Translations under genes and position numbers: made by a program
Shown here: positions 53,382-62,001 of the stretch, piece after piece
Numbering within the stretch: the first letter of the stretch is position 1
Layout: each line of letters starts with the position of its first letter
Source of the DNA: Cellulomonas taurus
GTDB lineage: Bacteria > Actinomycetota > Actinomycetes > Actinomycetales > Cellulomonadaceae
Length of the DNA: 64,000 nt
NCBI RefSeq assembly: GCF_012931845.1
Contig: NZ_CP051884.1
Coordinates: forward strand, 434,001-498,000
Direction of reading: 5' to 3'
Notes under the pieces: generated by a model
The model's input: the letters and a program-made list of their open reading frames with translations, nothing else
Databases searched by the model: none
Told to the model about the DNA's origin: nothing

Positions 53382-53430
53382 CTGGGCGGACGGATGGGGT
53401 CTGGGCGGGCGGTTGGGGTCTGGGCGGGTT
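53382..53430. repeat. 19-bp G-rich tandem repeat with G-quadruplex motif
   Basis: Three near-identical units beginning gtctgggcgg abut the stop codon of the histidine kinase gene. On the plus strand 53396-53428 has six runs of three or four G separated by loops of 1-5 nt, which meets the usual G-quadruplex rule. Confidence 0.75.
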
Positions 53431-54937
53431 AGGCGTGGGGCAGGTGGACGGTGAAGGTGGTCGCGCCCGGTGTGCCGTCGGCTTCGATCGTTCCGCCGTG
53501 TGCGGTGACCACCGCGTGCACGATGGCCAGGCCCAGGCCGGTTGATCCGGCGGCACGGTTGCGTGACGCGTCGCCTCGGGCGAAGCGCAGGAACAGCCGG
53601 GACAGCAGCGGTTCCGGGATGCCCGGCCCGTCGTCCCGGACCCGGAGCACCACCTGGTCGCCCTCGTCCCGGACCGACACCACGACCTCGGTGCCGGGTG
53701 GGGTGTGCACCCGGGCGTTGGACAGCAGGTTGAGCAGCACCTGACGCAGCCGGTGCTCATCGCCGAGCACCGGGGCCGGGGGCTCGGCGCCCTCGGTGCC
53801 CAGGTCCAACGTCCAGACGTGGTCAGGACCGGCGACATGCGCATCGGCGACCGCGTCCACCGCGAGTCCGGCCAGGTCGACCTCGGTCAGGTCCAGGTCG
53901 CGTCCGGCGTCCAACCGGGCGAGCAGCAGCATGTCCTCGACCAGGGCGGTCATCCGCCGTGCCTCGGACTCGACCCGCCCCATCGCGCGCAGGGCGTCCT
54001 CCGGCAGATCGTCCGGCAGGCGCTGCACCAGTTCGGCGTAGCCGCGGATCGATGCCAGCGGGGTGCGCAGCTCGTGCGAGGCGTCGGCGACGAAGCTGCG
54101 GACCTGGGTCTCCGATGCGTGGCGGGCGGTCAGCGCCGACTCGACGTGGCCGAGCAGCTGGTTGAGCGCGGCGCCGACCTGCCCGACCTCGGTGCCGGGG
54201 TCGGTGTCCTGGGCGGGGACCCGCTCGGCGAGTTCGACCTCGCCGCGGGACAGCGGGATCTGCGCCACCCGGGTCGCGGTGGCCGCCACCCGGTCCAGGG
54301 GGCGCAGCTCGCGGCGGACCAGGACGGTGGCGAGCCAGGCGCCGACACCCAGCGCGACCACGACGACGGCCAGCTCGACCACCAGGAACGTGTCGACGGT
54401 CGCGGTGACGTCGGCGAGCGGGAGGGCGGTGATCGAGAGGTCGCCCCGGTCGCCGGTGGTGGAGACCGCTCGGTAGTCGCCGAGTCCCGGCAGCGCGACG
54501 GTGGCCGTCGTGCCGTCGGGGGTGAGGCCGAGCAGCGCGTCGAGTTGGTCGTCGGTGAGTTCCTGGCTCACCCCGTCGTCGTCGAGGTAGCCGGAGAGGG
54601 TCAAGCCGTCCATCCGGTAGACGTTCACCGTGCCGACGTCCTGCCCGGGCATGACCAGGGCCGGTGGCACATCGGTGCCGGGCGGCGCGGTGGGTGTGGC
54701 GTCGCCGTCCGGCTCCCCGTCCGCGAAGCGCTCGGGGGCTCGCTCCGCGCGCTGACTGGCCGCGGTCAACCGCTGGTCGATCTGTCCGATCAGGGTGCTC
54801 CGCAGGGCCAGGGTGGAGACCACGCCCATCGCGGCCGCCACCGCTGCCAGCAGCACCAGGACCACCGCGACCAGGCGACGGCGCAGGGGCCAACGGCGGC
54901 GTCCGCGGCCCGGGGCGGAACGTCCGGCTTCGGTCAC
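53429..54937 (-). CDS. sensor histidine kinase, OmpR-type two-component system
   Basis: A 502-residue membrane kinase: two membrane segments (about 20-45 and 185-208) around an extracytoplasmic sensor, a HAMP linker, the HisKA box DASHELRTPLASIRGYAEL (H288), then the ATPase motifs NLLSNARVHTPPG (N), VRDDGPGIPEPLL (G1) and STGLGLAIV (G2). GTG 54937 overlaps the regulator's stop (GTGA), so the pair is translationally coupled. The signal is unknown; the layout resembles actinobacterial TcrY/MprB-like kinases. Confidence 0.94.
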   Translation of the reverse strand: MTEAGRSAPGRGRRRWPLRRRLVAVVLVLLAAVAAAMGVVSTLALRSTLIGQIDQRLTAASQRAERAPERFADGEPDGDATPTAPPGTDVPPALVMPGQDVGTVNVYRMDGLTLSGYLDDDGVSQELTDDQLDALLGLTPDGTTATVALPGLGDYRAVSTTGDRGDLSITALPLADVTATVDTFLVVELAVVVVALGVGAWLATVLVRRELRPLDRVAATATRVAQIPLSRGEVELAERVPAQDTDPGTEVGQVGAALNQLLGHVESALTARHASETQVRSFVADASHELRTPLASIRGYAELVQRLPDDLPEDALRAMGRVESEARRMTALVEDMLLLARLDAGRDLDLTEVDLAGLAVDAVADAHVAGPDHVWTLDLGTEGAEPPAPVLGDEHRLRQVLLNLLSNARVHTPPGTEVVVSVRDEGDQVVLRVRDDGPGIPEPLLSRLFLRFARGDASRNRAAGSTGLGLAIVHAVVTAHGGTIEADGTPGATTFTVHLPHA

Positions 54938-55668
54938 GCGGCGGGCTTGAGGACGTACCCGACGCCGCGGAGGGTGTGCAGCATCGGCGCGCGCCCCTTG
55001 TCGATCTTGCGGCGCAGGTAGGAGACGTACAGCTCGACGATGTTCGCCTGCCCGCCGAAGTCGTACTGCCACACCCGGTCCAGGATCTGTGCCTTGGACA
55101 GCACCCGCTTCGGGTTCCGCATGAAGTAGCGCAGCAGCTCGAACTCGGTGGCGGTCAGCCGGATGTCGTCGCCGCCGCGGGTCACCTCGTGCGAGTCCTC
55201 GTCCATCACCAGGTCGCCGACGGTCAGCACCGCCTCGTCCCGCTGGTTCACCGCTCCGGTGCGGCGCAACAGGGCGCGCAGCCGCGCCACGACCTCCTCC
55301 AGGCTGAACGGCTTGGTCACGTAGTCGTCGCCCCCGGCGGTCAGCCCGGCGATCCGGTCCTCGACGGCGTCCTTGGCGGTGAGGAACAGCACCGGGACCG
55401 TGGGGTGGGTGGTCCGGATCCGGCGGAGCACGTCCAGCCCGGACAGATCCGGCAGCATGACGTCCAGCAGGATCACGTCCGGGTCGAGGGACTTCGCCTG
55501 CTTGATCGCGCTCTGGCCGGTGAGGGCGTGCTCCACCTGCCAGCCCTCGTAGCGTAGGGCGGTGGACAGCAGTTCGGCGAGGGTGGCCTCGTCGTCGACG
55601 ACCAGCGCGCGGACCGGCTGTCCGTCCGGGCGGGTGAGGGCTTCGCGGGTGAGTGTGGAGGCGGTCAT
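54934..55668 (-). CDS. OmpR/PhoB-family response regulator
   Basis: A 244-residue regulator: receiver domain with acidic pocket VVDDE, phospho-acceptor D69 in ILLDVMLPDLSG, Thr in FLTAKDA and Lys in DDYVTKPFS; C-terminal winged helix (about 145-240) with LRLTATEFELLRYFMRNPKRVLSKAQILDRVW and VSYLRRKID...LRGVGYVL. The ATG at 55668 gives a 20-residue leader before the first strand, common in this subfamily. Expressed with the kinase behind it. Confidence 0.95.
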   Translation of the reverse strand: MTASTLTREALTRPDGQPVRALVVDDEATLAELLSTALRYEGWQVEHALTGQSAIKQAKSLDPDVILLDVMLPDLSGLDVLRRIRTTHPTVPVLFLTAKDAVEDRIAGLTAGGDDYVTKPFSLEEVVARLRALLRRTGAVNQRDEAVLTVGDLVMDEDSHEVTRGGDDIRLTATEFELLRYFMRNPKRVLSKAQILDRVWQYDFGGQANIVELYVSYLRRKIDKGRAPMLHTLRGVGYVLKPAA

Positions 55669-55733
55669 GCGTTCACTGTGCGCCGGCTGACTGAACCGGT
55701 CCTGACCCGAAGCTGTGAGAAAGCTGTAGATCG

Positions 55734-56114
55734 TCAGTCGTCGGCGACGATGGACAGCACGTTCCCGGCCGGGTCGGTGAACCACGCGATCAGCGGACCT
55801 CCGCCGCGGAACACCCCGTCCTCGTCGGTCTCGGTCGGCGTGCCGCGGTAGTGCTCGAAGGTCACTCCCCGGTCGCGCAGCTCGGCGACCGTGCCGGGCA
55901 CGTCGGCGACCCGGAAGTTCAGCACGGTGTACTCGGCCGGCCGGTGCGCGGGGCCCTTGGGGTAGAGCAGCACCTCGGCGCCGGTGCCCAGGCGCAGCCA
56001 GAGCAGGCCGTTCACCGGCCTCGTCTCCAGGCCGAGCACGTCGCCGTAGAACCGCTGGGCGGCGTCGATGTCGTCCACCGAGTAACCGCTGAACGGATTG
56101 CTGAGATCGGCCAT
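55734..56114 (-). CDS. VOC (glyoxalase/bleomycin-resistance fold) family protein
   Basis: A 126-residue protein with the two beta-alpha-beta-beta-beta units of the VOC fold: FSGYSVDDIDAAQRFYGDVLGLETRPV and NFRVADVPGTVAELRDRGVTFE, ending WFTDPAGNVLSIV. The Glu in the closing strand of many metal-binding members is replaced (NVLSIV). Function is unknown. It lies upstream of the two-component genes on the same strand, 65 nt away. Confidence 0.88.
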   Translation of the reverse strand: MADLSNPFSGYSVDDIDAAQRFYGDVLGLETRPVNGLLWLRLGTGAEVLLYPKGPAHRPAEYTVLNFRVADVPGTVAELRDRGVTFEHYRGTPTETDEDGVFRGGGPLIAWFTDPAGNVLSIVADD

Positions 56115-56176
56115 GTCCGCACCCCTGGTCGCCGGTGGCCACCACGTCGTGGCCGACAGCTCCAGGATGCGACACG

Positions 56177-56213
56177 ACGACGCCCCCCGCCCACCGAGGA
56201 CGAGGGGCGTCGT
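56177..56213 (-). terminator. terminator after the GPH transporter gene
   Basis: A 10-bp stem (ACGACGCCCC, 56177-56186, with 56204-56213) lies just downstream of the transporter stop on the minus strand. Confidence 0.65.
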
Positions 56214-56224
56214 GGCGTGCCGAC

Positions 56225-57796
56225 TCAGACGTGGACCGCCGTCTCCGGCCACAGGGAGTCGTAGTCCTGGCCGGTGAGCTGCTGCACCACGGTGCGGGTC
56301 TCCGGGTCGACATCCGCCTTCGCGCCACCCGACTGCAGGCGGTCGATCTCGGCGCGCAGCACCGCGTGGGTGCCGGAGTTGAGGTACACGAACCGCGAGC
56401 AGATGAAGGCGGCGACGATCAGCGCCATCGGCAGCAGGACGGTGACGGCGGCGATCGCGTGCTGGGCGCCGGAGCTCTGCACCAGCGGGCAGGAGTCGGT
56501 GCAGGCCAGGTCGAGCTGGACGCCACCGGCCGAGCCGGGCTTGAGGAAGCCGCCGAGGTCGAGCAGCCAGGACACCAGCAGGGTGGAGACCGCGCCGGTG
56601 GACTTGCGGCCGAAGGTCATCACCGCGGCGTAGATGCCGGAGCGGTCCTCGCGGGTCATGATCCGGTCCACGTCCGGGATGAACGGGAACACGTTCCACG
56701 GCGTGAACTCCAGGATCGAGCGGCCCGCCTGGTAGCAGACGCCGACGATCACCATCAGGGTGATGACCGACGTCGGCTGGATCAGGTAGATCGCCCCGAT
56801 CGACAGCAGGCAGGCGATGATGATGCTGAACGAGGTCGCCCACAGGAAGCGCGGCCCCTTGCGCACCATCAGGAACCCGGCGGCGACGGTGACCGGCAGG
56901 CCGACGATGGACAGCGCCTGCAGGGTCAGCCCGAAGGACTCGGTGCCGTTCAGCGCGTAGACCACGAAGAACGTCAGCGCGGACGCGAACACGTCCTTGC
57001 CGGTGAAGGACAGCAGGTACACCGCCAGGTGCTTGCGGAAGCTGGAGTTGCGGAAGGTCGAGCCGAAGTCCGCGAGGTTCTGCCGCAGCGCGGCCATCGG
57101 GGTCAGGCGGGGCTTGGCGTCCAGCTCGGCGACGAACTCGCGGGTCAGCGGCCGTTCCCAGGTGGTGAAGTAGGTGATGGCGACGGCGGCGGCGAACAGC
57201 ACCGAGAAGATCAGACCGGTGATCAGGTACGCGTCCGGGTTGTCGGTCGCCTTGATCCGGGCCGGGATGAAGAACACCAGGAAGGTGCCCAGGGCGGACA
57301 GGAACATCCGCGCCGAGCTGAGCTTGGTGCGCGCGGTGTAGTCGTCGGACATCTCGGTCGGCAGCGTCTCCCAGGGGATCAGGATGACGGCCATCACGAT
57401 CTCGACCAGCAGGTAGACCCCGAGGTAGTACCAGAAGCCCTGGTGGGAGATCCACAGCAGCGGGAAGACCACCAGCAGCGCCGGAATGCCGGCCAGCAGG
57501 AAGAAGTGCCGCCGTCCGAACCGGCGGCCGAGCCGGGTGCGGTAGAAGTTGTCGGTCAACGGGCCGATCAACAGGGAGGCCACCGCGTCGACGATCCGGG
57601 CGATGAACAGGATCGTGCCCGCCTCCACCGCCGTGACGTTGCCGTAGGTGGTGAAGAAGTACAGCATCAGCCCGCTGATGATGGTGTTCCAGCCACCGCC
57701 CATCAGGTCGAGCACACCGAAGCCGACGGCGCGGGCCAGGGTGATCGGTTTCGGCGTGTATACCCGCCGGGTGGTGAGGTCGTCAGACGTCGTCAT
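56225..57796 (-). CDS. GPH (glycoside-pentoside-hexuronide):cation symporter
   Basis: A 523-residue, 12-helix MFS transporter of the MelB/UidB type. The GPH motifs are ARIVDAVASLLIGPLTDNFYRTRLGRRFGRRHFFLL and the central GYAAVMTF-like SGIYAAVMTFGRKSTGAV; ETLPTEMSDDYTARTKLSSARMF is also typical. A Cys/Asp insert (LDLACTDSCPLVQSSGAQ) lies between the last helices. It follows uxaC by 45 nt on the same strand, so uptake of glucuronate or an oligo-uronide is likely. It has its own terminator. Confidence 0.92.
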   Translation of the reverse strand: MTTSDDLTTRRVYTPKPITLARAVGFGVLDLMGGGWNTIISGLMLYFFTTYGNVTAVEAGTILFIARIVDAVASLLIGPLTDNFYRTRLGRRFGRRHFFLLAGIPALLVVFPLLWISHQGFWYYLGVYLLVEIVMAVILIPWETLPTEMSDDYTARTKLSSARMFLSALGTFLVFFIPARIKATDNPDAYLITGLIFSVLFAAAVAITYFTTWERPLTREFVAELDAKPRLTPMAALRQNLADFGSTFRNSSFRKHLAVYLLSFTGKDVFASALTFFVVYALNGTESFGLTLQALSIVGLPVTVAAGFLMVRKGPRFLWATSFSIIIACLLSIGAIYLIQPTSVITLMVIVGVCYQAGRSILEFTPWNVFPFIPDVDRIMTREDRSGIYAAVMTFGRKSTGAVSTLLVSWLLDLGGFLKPGSAGGVQLDLACTDSCPLVQSSGAQHAIAAVTVLLPMALIVAAFICSRFVYLNSGTHAVLRAEIDRLQSGGAKADVDPETRTVVQQLTGQDYDSLWPETAVHV

Positions 57797-57841
57797 CGTG
57801 CACCTTTGCTGATCAGGGGGTCGTCGAACGGCTGGTCGTGA

Positions 57842-59260
57842 TCACTGCGCGGCGTAGGCCTGGACCGGCAGCCGGTACGCCAGGTCGGTCGCCGTGTCGA
57901 TGGCCTCGTCCAGGTCGAGGCGGTGTTCGGCCACCAGGCGGGCCAGATAGCCCGCGTCCACCCGGCGGGCCAGGTCGTGTCGGGCCGGGATGGAGCAGAA
58001 CGCGCGGGTGTCGTCGACGAACCCGCTGACGTTGGCGAAGCCGGCGGTCTCGGTGACCGCCTCCCGGAACCGGCGCATCGCGTCCGGGGCGTCCAGGAAC
58101 CACCATGGCGCGCCGACCCGCAGCGACGGGTAGGCACCGGCCAGCGGAGCGAGCTCCCGCGAGAAGGTGTCCTCGTCGATGGTGAAGGCGATCATCCGGA
58201 AGCCCGGGTGGTGACCGAAGGCGTCCAGCACCGGGCGCAGCGCTTCGGTGAACTCCACCGCGACCGGGATGTCGTAGCCCCGGTCGGCGCCGAACCGCGC
58301 GGTCTGGGCGCTCGCGTGCCCCCGGCACACCCCGGGATGCAGCTGCATCACCAGGTGGTCGTCGGCGGCCATCGTGGCGAGCTGGAAGAGCATGTGGGCG
58401 GTGAAGGCGTCGCGCTCGGCGGTGCTGACGCTCGCCCCGCGCATCGCCCGGTCCCAGAGTGCGGCGGCGTCGGCGGCGTCCATCGGGGTGGTGTCGGCCA
58501 GGAAGGGGCCGTGGTCGGTGGCCAGCGCACCGGCCCGCTTGAACCGTTCGCGCTGGGCGCGCAGGGCGTCGAGGTAGGCGGCGTAGGAGGTCGGGTCGAT
58601 CCCGGCGGCCTGGCCGAGTCTCTGGACGTCGGCGGCGAAGGTGGGCGAGTCGACGGCGAGCACCGGGTCCGGTCGCCAGGTGGGCCGGATCCGGTCGCCC
58701 CACCCCTGTTCGCGCAGGGTGGCGTGGTCGTCCAGGGTGGCCCAGGCCGGGTCGGTGGTGGCGATGGTCTCGATCCGGAACCGGTCGAGCAGGGCGCGCG
58801 GGCGGAACGACTCCTCGGCCATCACCGCGGCGATCCGGTCGTAGATCGCGTCGGCGGTGTCCGGACCCGGGCGTTCGGTGACCCCGAAGATCTCCACCAG
58901 CTCGGTCTCGATCCAGAACCGGGTCGGGGTGCCGCGGAAGTGCCGCCAGCCGGCGCAGAACCGCCGCCAGATCTGCCGCGGGTCGGTCTCGGCGGGGGCG
59001 CTGCCGTCCAGGGCGGGGATCCCCAGCTCGGGGAGCGTCGCGCCTTGGGAGACCAGCATCCGGATCAGGTAGTGGTCGGGCACCACGAGCAGATCGGCGG
59101 GGTCGGAGAACGCGGTGTCCTGGGCGAACCACTCCACCGGGACGTGACCGTGCATGGAGACCACGGGCAGGCCGGCGACCGCCTGGTAGATCTCCCGGGC
59201 GATCGGCCGGGTGGTCGGGTCGGCGGGAAGCGCACGGTCCGGGTGCAGGGTCCAGGTCAT
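57842..59260 (-). CDS. uxaC: glucuronate isomerase (UxaC)
   Basis: Interconverts D-glucuronate and D-fructuronate (and galacturonate/tagaturonate), the entry step of the isomerase route. The 472-residue length is usual. Signatures: VSMHGHVPVEWFAQDTAF, TRFWIETELVEIFGV, IETIATTDPAWATLDDH, MQLHPGVCRGH, FTIDEDTFSRELAPLAG and AFCSIPARHDLARRVDAGYLARLV. ATG 59260 with GAGGAGCGG. The first gene of a minus-strand pair with the transporter, divergent from lacI and with an operator in front. Confidence 0.96.
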   Translation of the reverse strand: MTWTLHPDRALPADPTTRPIAREIYQAVAGLPVVSMHGHVPVEWFAQDTAFSDPADLLVVPDHYLIRMLVSQGATLPELGIPALDGSAPAETDPRQIWRRFCAGWRHFRGTPTRFWIETELVEIFGVTERPGPDTADAIYDRIAAVMAEESFRPRALLDRFRIETIATTDPAWATLDDHATLREQGWGDRIRPTWRPDPVLAVDSPTFAADVQRLGQAAGIDPTSYAAYLDALRAQRERFKRAGALATDHGPFLADTTPMDAADAAALWDRAMRGASVSTAERDAFTAHMLFQLATMAADDHLVMQLHPGVCRGHASAQTARFGADRGYDIPVAVEFTEALRPVLDAFGHHPGFRMIAFTIDEDTFSRELAPLAGAYPSLRVGAPWWFLDAPDAMRRFREAVTETAGFANVSGFVDDTRAFCSIPARHDLARRVDAGYLARLVAEHRLDLDEAIDTATDLAYRLPVQAYAAQ

Positions 59261-59284
59261 CGTCAGGTCCGCTCCTCATCCAGC

Positions 59285-59304
59285 GAATGCAAACGATTGC
59301 ATTC
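59285..59304. promoter_or_regulatory. LacI-type operator upstream of uxaC
   Basis: GAATGCAAACGATTGCATTC is a 20-bp near-perfect palindrome with the central CG typical of LacI-family sites. It ends 24 nt before the uxaC ATG on the minus strand. Confidence 0.75.
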
Positions 59305-59409
59305 GTCCCATTCCCGACGTTCGTTGTCGGACACGACGATGAAAGCGCACAGAATGGCGTCCCGATGTGACGTAGGTCCCATCGCAAAGGCGCTGGGTTC
59401 GCCATAGTT

Positions 59410-59424
59410 GTGCAAACGTCAGCA
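59410..59424. promoter_or_regulatory. second LacI-type half-conserved operator at the lacI promoter
   Basis: TGCAAACGTCAGCA repeats the left half of the uxaC operator with a weaker right half, and sits 17 nt before the lacI GTG. It fits weaker autoregulation. Confidence 0.5.
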
Positions 59425-59440
59425 TCAGGAGGGGAGCACC

Positions 59441-60448
59441 GTGGCCGTCACCATCCACCAGGTCGCCGCCGCGGCGGGCGTCTCGCCCGGGACCGTCTCC
59501 CGCGCGCTGACCAGGCCGGAGAAGGTCGCCGCGCCGACCCGTGACCGGGTGCTCTCCGCCGTCCGCGCCCTCGGCTACGTGCCGAACCGAGCCGCCAGCG
59601 CCCTGCGAGCCGGGCGGACCCGGACCATCGGCCTGGTGGTGCCGGACATCGCCAACCCGTACTTCGCCGCGCTGACCAAGGGCGTCGCCGACCGGGCACG
59701 CGATCACGACCTGACCGTCTTCGTGGTGGACGCCGACGAGGACCCGTCGATGGAGAGCGAACGCACCCGAGCGGTGATCGCCCAGGCCGACGGCATCGTG
59801 CTCTGTTCCCCGCGCGCCCCCGCCGAGGAGGTCGTCGTCCCGACGTCGGTCCCCGTGGTGGTCGTGAACAACGAGCTCGCCGGTGCCACCTGCCTGGCAT
59901 CGGACGCCGAGGGCGGGATCGAGCTCGCGCTCGACCACCTGCACGCGCTCGGCCACCGCCGGATCGGCTACGCGGGCGGGCCGGGTCGATCCTGGTCCGA
60001 CCGGCACCGCCGCCAGGCGCTCGCGGACGCGCGCAGCCGATGGCCCGAGATGGAGCTGATCGAGCTGGGCGGTTTCAGTCCGGACGTGGACGGCGGGATC
60101 GCCGCCGGCGGTCTGGTGCTCGCCTCCGGTGCCACCGCGGTGATCGCGTTCAACGACGCCATGGCCGCCGGGCTGATGCGCCGCGCCCGGGAACTGGGCA
60201 TCGAGGTGCCGAACGCGCTGTCGGTGGTCGGCTTCGACGACACCCCGCTGGCCCGGGTGGTCGAACCGGCGCTCACCAGCGTGCGGACCCGCCCCCGCGA
60301 ACTCGGCCGGGCCGCCGCCGACGCCCTGGTCGCGCTGTTGTCCGGCGTCGTCGACGGGCCCGACCCGGTGCCGGTGCCCGCCGAGCTCACCGTCCGCGCC
60401 TCCACCGCCCCCGAACCCTCCCTGCTGTCCCGCTACCCCCGATCCTGA
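59441..60448 (+). CDS. LacI family regulator of the hexuronate genes
   Basis: A 335-residue repressor: HTH VTIHQVAAAAGVSPGTVSRALTRPEKV (about 3-28), hinge ALRAGRTRTIGLVVPDIANPYF, then the periplasmic-binding-like effector domain with DGIVLCSPR, HRRIGYAGGPG and VVGFDDTPLARVVEPALTSV. GTG 59441 with AGGAGGGGAGC is preferred over TTG 59408. It lies between uxaC and the uxuB-like gene, and operators are visible on both sides, so it probably controls both arms; ligand likely a uronate or KDG. Confidence 0.93.
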   Translation: MAVTIHQVAAAAGVSPGTVSRALTRPEKVAAPTRDRVLSAVRALGYVPNRAASALRAGRTRTIGLVVPDIANPYFAALTKGVADRARDHDLTVFVVDADEDPSMESERTRAVIAQADGIVLCSPRAPAEEVVVPTSVPVVVVNNELAGATCLASDAEGGIELALDHLHALGHRRIGYAGGPGRSWSDRHRRQALADARSRWPEMELIELGGFSPDVDGGIAAGGLVLASGATAVIAFNDAMAAGLMRRARELGIEVPNALSVVGFDDTPLARVVEPALTSVRTRPRELGRAAADALVALLSGVVDGPDPVPVPAELTVRASTAPEPSLLSRYPRS

Positions 60449-60458
60449 GGAGATCCCC

Positions 60459-61973
60459 GTGTCGCACGACCTGCCCCGACTGGGTGCCACCACTCCACTG
60501 CCCGACGGCGTGACCGGACCCCGGGTGCTGCCCGAGTCGGTCGGCATCGTGCACCTGGGCTGGGGTGCGTTCCACCGGGCGCACCAGGCGGTCTACACCG
60601 AGGACGCGATGGCGCTCGGCGGCGACCGGAGCTGGGGCATCCTCGGCGACGTGGAACGCACCCCGGTGCTGGTCCCGGCGCTGCGCGAGCAGGACGGCCG
60701 CTACACCGTCCTCACCAGCGGGGTCGACGACGACGGCACCGTGGTCCGCACCGCTCGGGTGATCGGCTCGGTGGTCGACGTCGCCTACCCCGGCGACGAG
60801 ACACCGCGGCTGCTGGCCGCGATGGCCGCCGACAGCACCCGGCTGATCACGCTGACCGTGACCGAGAAGGGTTACACCCGCACCGCCGACGGGCACCTGG
60901 ACCTCCCGCAGGTCGCGGCGGACGTCACCGCCTTCACCGCCGCACTGCGCGGCGAGGCCGACCCGGTCGCCGCCGTCTCCGCGATCGGCCTGCTGGTGCG
61001 TGGCCTGCTCGCCCGGTTCCACGCCGGGGGCTCGCCGGTCACGGTGCTGTCCTGCGACAACATCCCGCACAACGGCCGGGTGCTGTGGTCGGTGGTGGAC
61101 GAGTTCATCGCGGCGGCCGACACCGACACCGACGCCTTCCGGTCCTGGCTGGCGGACAGCACCACCTGGCCGTCCTCGATGGTGGACCGGATCACCCCGG
61201 CCGCCACCGACGCCACTCGGGCCGAGATAGCCGCGGTGCTCGGTGCCCGGGACGAGGCGGGCATCCTGGCCGAGCCGTTCAGCCAGTGGGTGATCGAGGA
61301 CCGGTTCGCCGCCGGGCGTCCCGCCTGGGAGCTGGCCGGTGCCGAGTTCACCACCGACGTCACCGCCTGGGAGAACGCCAAGCTGTTCATGCTGAACGGC
61401 ACGCACTCGCTGATCGCCTACGCCGCACGCCTGCTCGGGCACACGACGATGGCCGACGCGGTGGGCGACCCGCGGATCGCCACGGCGGCGCGGGAGTACA
61501 TGATGCGCGACGCGCTGCCGACGCTGACGGTGCCGGAGGGTGCCGACCTGGCGGAGTACGGCGAGGGCCTGCTGCGCCGGTTCGCCAACCCGGCCACCGG
61601 CCACACCACGACCCAGGTCTCCACCGACGGCAGTCAGAAGCTGCCGATCCGGTGGGGCCGGGTGGTCGCCGACTCCCTGGCCGCCGGCCGGGTGCCGCGG
61701 GGCGTGGCCTTCGGGCTGGCGGCCTGGAGCGAGTTCGTGCGCCGGGCGGTGCGGGACGGGATCGACCTGGGCGACCCGGCCGGTGCCGAGACCCTCACCG
61801 CGACCGTGCGCGCCGCTGTGTCGTCATCCACCGCGGCACCGGAGGACCTGGCCGCGACCCTGATCGCGCTGCCCGGCCTGCTGCCCGACGGCGCGGGGAC
61901 CGACCCCGGCCTGGTGGCCGCCGTGGTCGCACAGGTCCGCGCGCTGACCGCCGTCGGCGACGACGTCATCTGA
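60459..61973 (+). CDS. uxuB: fructuronate reductase-like mannitol dehydrogenase family protein
   Basis: NAD-dependent polyol dehydrogenase reducing D-fructuronate to D-mannonate. The 504 residues begin the domain with GIVHLGWGAFHRAHQAVYTEDA (Rossmann), followed by TLTVTEKGY, VLSCDNIPHNG, PSSMVDRITPA and the catalytic Lys/Asn/His segment AKLFMLNGTHSLIAYAARLLG. GTG 60459 with GAGGAGATCC, 10 nt after lacI. Since uxuA follows and uxaC is divergent, fructuronate rather than mannitol is the likely substrate. Confidence 0.88.
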   Translation: MSHDLPRLGATTPLPDGVTGPRVLPESVGIVHLGWGAFHRAHQAVYTEDAMALGGDRSWGILGDVERTPVLVPALREQDGRYTVLTSGVDDDGTVVRTARVIGSVVDVAYPGDETPRLLAAMAADSTRLITLTVTEKGYTRTADGHLDLPQVAADVTAFTAALRGEADPVAAVSAIGLLVRGLLARFHAGGSPVTVLSCDNIPHNGRVLWSVVDEFIAAADTDTDAFRSWLADSTTWPSSMVDRITPAATDATRAEIAAVLGARDEAGILAEPFSQWVIEDRFAAGRPAWELAGAEFTTDVTAWENAKLFMLNGTHSLIAYAARLLGHTTMADAVGDPRIATAAREYMMRDALPTLTVPEGADLAEYGEGLLRRFANPATGHTTTQVSTDGSQKLPIRWGRVVADSLAAGRVPRGVAFGLAAWSEFVRRAVRDGIDLGDPAGAETLTATVRAAVSSSTAAPEDLAATLIALPGLLPDGAGTDPGLVAAVVAQVRALTAVGDDVI

Positions 61974-62001
61974 TCCACCGACCCCCACCGAGAGGCACCC
62001 C

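Noticed and set aside
59408..59440. TTG start for the LacI gene at 59408
   Set aside because: It would place the start inside the operator and before the strong AGGAGG; GTG 59441 fits the SD and the usual N-terminus.
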